From Ignavibacteria bacterium (lineage in GTDB: Bacteria; Bacteroidota; Ignavibacteria; Kapaibacteriales; UBA4661), in contig CANHDJ010000032.1 of the NCBI GenBank assembly GCA_947459425.1, positions 1 to 39,230 of the forward strand: a stretch of 39,230 nucleotides of DNA, read 5' to 3'. A model generated the notes under the pieces. It saw only the letters and a list, made by a program, of their open reading frames with translations. It was not told where the DNA came from and did not search any database. Positions 38,532 through 39,230 of this stretch are shown here, one piece after another. A program made the translations under genes and the position numbers. Numbering within the stretch: position 1 is the stretch's first letter; each line of letters begins with the position of its first letter.

Positions 38532-38744
38532 ATGGAAAACGTAAAGAAAAAATTGAACCTTGAGGATATCAAGGTCAAAAGCTTTGTAACAGCGAATGCC
38601 AATTTGCTTGACACAATTCGTATTCAAGGTGGTGATACAAATGGCTCATGCTGGCACCCATGTACAGACTTGGGTGGAGATGGGACTTGTACTAAAGGTA
38701 GAAATTGCCAAGGTTCTTCAGACCCTATCGCATTTCAGTGTTAA
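38532..38744 (+). CDS. putative RiPP precursor, pinensin-like lanthipeptide family
   Basis: A 70-aa peptide gene with a strong ribosome-binding site (AGGAG, 7 bases before the ATG). The N-terminal half (MENVKKKLNLEDIKVKSFVT) matches the Bacteroidota class I/pinensin leader pattern, KxL-x-L-[DE]-x-[IL]-x-V-x-S-F-x-T. It ends in RIQGG (residues 30-34), a double-glycine processing site. The 36-residue putative core (35-70) has five cysteines (40, 44, 53, 59, 70) and seven Ser/Thr (36, 39, 45, 52, 54, 62, 63), including SCWHPC, GTC and GRNC. Dehydration of Ser/Thr and thioether closure onto Cys would be the expected modification if LanB/LanC-type enzymes act on it. An alternative is a disulphide-bonded small exported peptide. 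No LanB, LanC, transporter or peptidase lies within the window; a terminator and an IS1 element follow. Confidence 0.75.
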   Translation: MENVKKKLNLEDIKVKSFVTANANLLDTIRIQGGDTNGSCWHPCTDLGGDGTCTKGRNCQGSSDPIAFQC

Positions 38745-38808
38745 ATGAAGTAGTAGTCAATCAAAAGTATTTGTAGATATTTCGACAGGTTCAGCATGAG
38801 ATTGGAAG

Positions 38809-38935
38809 CGCTCTTCACCATTATACGTCAAAATTTGTTTGATGAACCATACTTAAAAAGGGTAAAAACTGTATACCCAGCACCCGCTTGGGCGGCAGCG
38901 TTTTCGCATTTCTCATCCGTCAGACGGGAAGAGCG
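38809..38935 (+). ncRNA. possible structured untranslated RNA downstream of the RiPP precursor
   Basis: CGCTCTTC (38809-38816) pairs perfectly with GAAGAGCG (38928-38935). Inside lie three short hairpins: GGGTA/TACCC (38860-38864 with 38874-38878), CCGC-TTGG-GCGG (38884-38895) and CCGT-CAG-ACGG (38917-38927). Together they could fold as a multibranched RNA ending 39 bases before the terminator at 38975. Individual stems are short and could be chance. A 51-codon frame (38796-38951) overlaps it; I see no family for that. Confidence 0.3.
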
Positions 38936-38974
38936 TTTTAACCTTTTTTAGTATAGTAGGCTGTTCCAAGTGAC

Positions 38975-39013
38975 AAGAGCAGTAAAACACTGCCGTTTTA
39001 CTGCTCTTTTTTT
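38975..39013 (+). terminator. strong intrinsic terminator
   Basis: A perfect 14-bp stem (AAGAGCAGTAAAAC at 38975-38988 with GTTTTACTGCTCTT at 38995-39008), a 6-base loop and a T-run to 39013. It probably ends the transcript carrying the RiPP precursor, leaving a 3' region of about 230 bases. It also separates that transcript from the IS1 element. Confidence 0.9.
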
Positions 39014-39084
39014 AACAATTCTTGTTTTACCCCCTAGAATGAAAAATATACTTTTGCATACACATTTATTCTTATTGTTCAATG

Positions 39085-39230
39085 GGTAGTGGTCAAGTAA
39101 TACATGAGAGATTGTAAGTAATAATAAACATTTCGGTTACAATCTGATGCCAAAAGTCTCGTTTGGAAAACGAGAGGGTTTTGCGGACATAACGCCCCAC
39201 TCGTTGCCGAAGGGTGTTGTTCCACCGCTC
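39085..39230 (-). mobile_element. end of an IS1-family insertion sequence
   Basis: The transposase stop codon sits within about 10 bases of GGTAGTGGTCAAG (39085-39097), which I take to be the terminal inverted repeat: IS1-family ends begin with GG and overlap the end of the transposase gene. The exact boundary and the target duplication need the other end, which is outside the window. Confidence 0.5.
39093..39230 (-). CDS. IS1-family transposase, C-terminal part (cut by the window edge)
   Basis: The minus strand is open from the window edge to a TGA at 39093-39095, giving 45 residues. They begin ERWNNTLRQRVGRYVRKTLS and continue FSKRDFWHQIV, closely matching the C-terminal end of IS1-family (InsB-type) transposases, which typically read ERxNxTLRQRxxRxxRKTLSFSK. 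The leading Glu may be the catalytic DDE glutamate. The rest of the gene lies to the right of the window. Whether the element is intact cannot be judged. Confidence 0.88.
   Translation of the reverse strand, partial: ERWNNTLRQRVGRYVRKTLSFSKRDFWHQIVTEMFIITYNLSCIT

Noticed and set aside
38780-38800. TTCGACAGGTTCAGCATGAG, with a similar TTCGATAAATTCAGGCTGA near 14689
   Set aside because: Resembles a short dispersed motif seen in many genomes, but two loose matches here do not define a repeat family.
38796-38951. 51-codon plus-strand frame after the RiPP precursor (MRLEALFTIIRQNLF)
   Set aside because: No ribosome-binding site, no leader or family similarity, and it overlaps the inverted repeats. 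More likely untranslated.

Overview
The window looks like chromosome from a Gram-negative member of the Bacteroidota/Chlorobiota (FCB) lineage. Two very large exported proteins end in type A C-terminal sorting domains of the type IX secretion system (T9SS) and carry ASH/choice-of-anchor-D, IPT/TIG and LamG-like modules. There is an OmpA-family barrel of a kind I associate with Kapabacteria/Ignavibacteria-like genomes, a DUF3078 protein, and a Bacteroidota-style -33/-7 promoter (TTTG-N19-TATTTTCC). The phylum is an inference; no marker gene here fixes it.

Layout. 1-790: the tail of an unidentified gene and two small minus-strand genes, one of them (58 aa) short enough to be missed by usual cut-offs. 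790-4630 (+): glutamate racemase (murI), a lipoprotein S41 peptidase and an MFS carrier. 4673-14364 (-): a tyrosine recombinase that has lost key catalytic residues, a 1685-aa T9SS cargo protein, an OmpA-family outer-membrane protein and a Uma2-type protein. 14784-22589: a DUF2147 protein, a SWIM/SNF2 helicase (-), then aroF, a DUF3078 protein and mscL (+), converging on an EamA transporter. 22659-22877 (-): two identical tRNA-Phe genes with a shared promoter and terminator. 23181-23265: a palindromic interspersed repeat. 23343-34316 (+): one gene for a 3657-aa mosaic surface protein (beta-helix-like repeats, ASH, seven IPT/TIG, plant-type LRRs, Ig/FN3-like, T9SS signal). 34503-38295 (+): an alginate-export-type porin and a chemoreceptor. 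38532-39230: a lanthipeptide-type RiPP precursor, a possibly structured untranslated stretch, a strong terminator, and the end of an IS1-family insertion sequence running off the window.

Most of the window is cell-envelope and housekeeping material. The most notable item is the small gene at 38532-38744. Its leader resembles those of pinensin-family (Bacteroidota class I) lanthipeptides, it has a double-glycine junction, and its core holds five cysteines and seven Ser/Thr. No maturation enzymes lie inside the window, and an IS1 element sits immediately beyond, so the cluster is either cut by the window edge or the precursor is an orphan.
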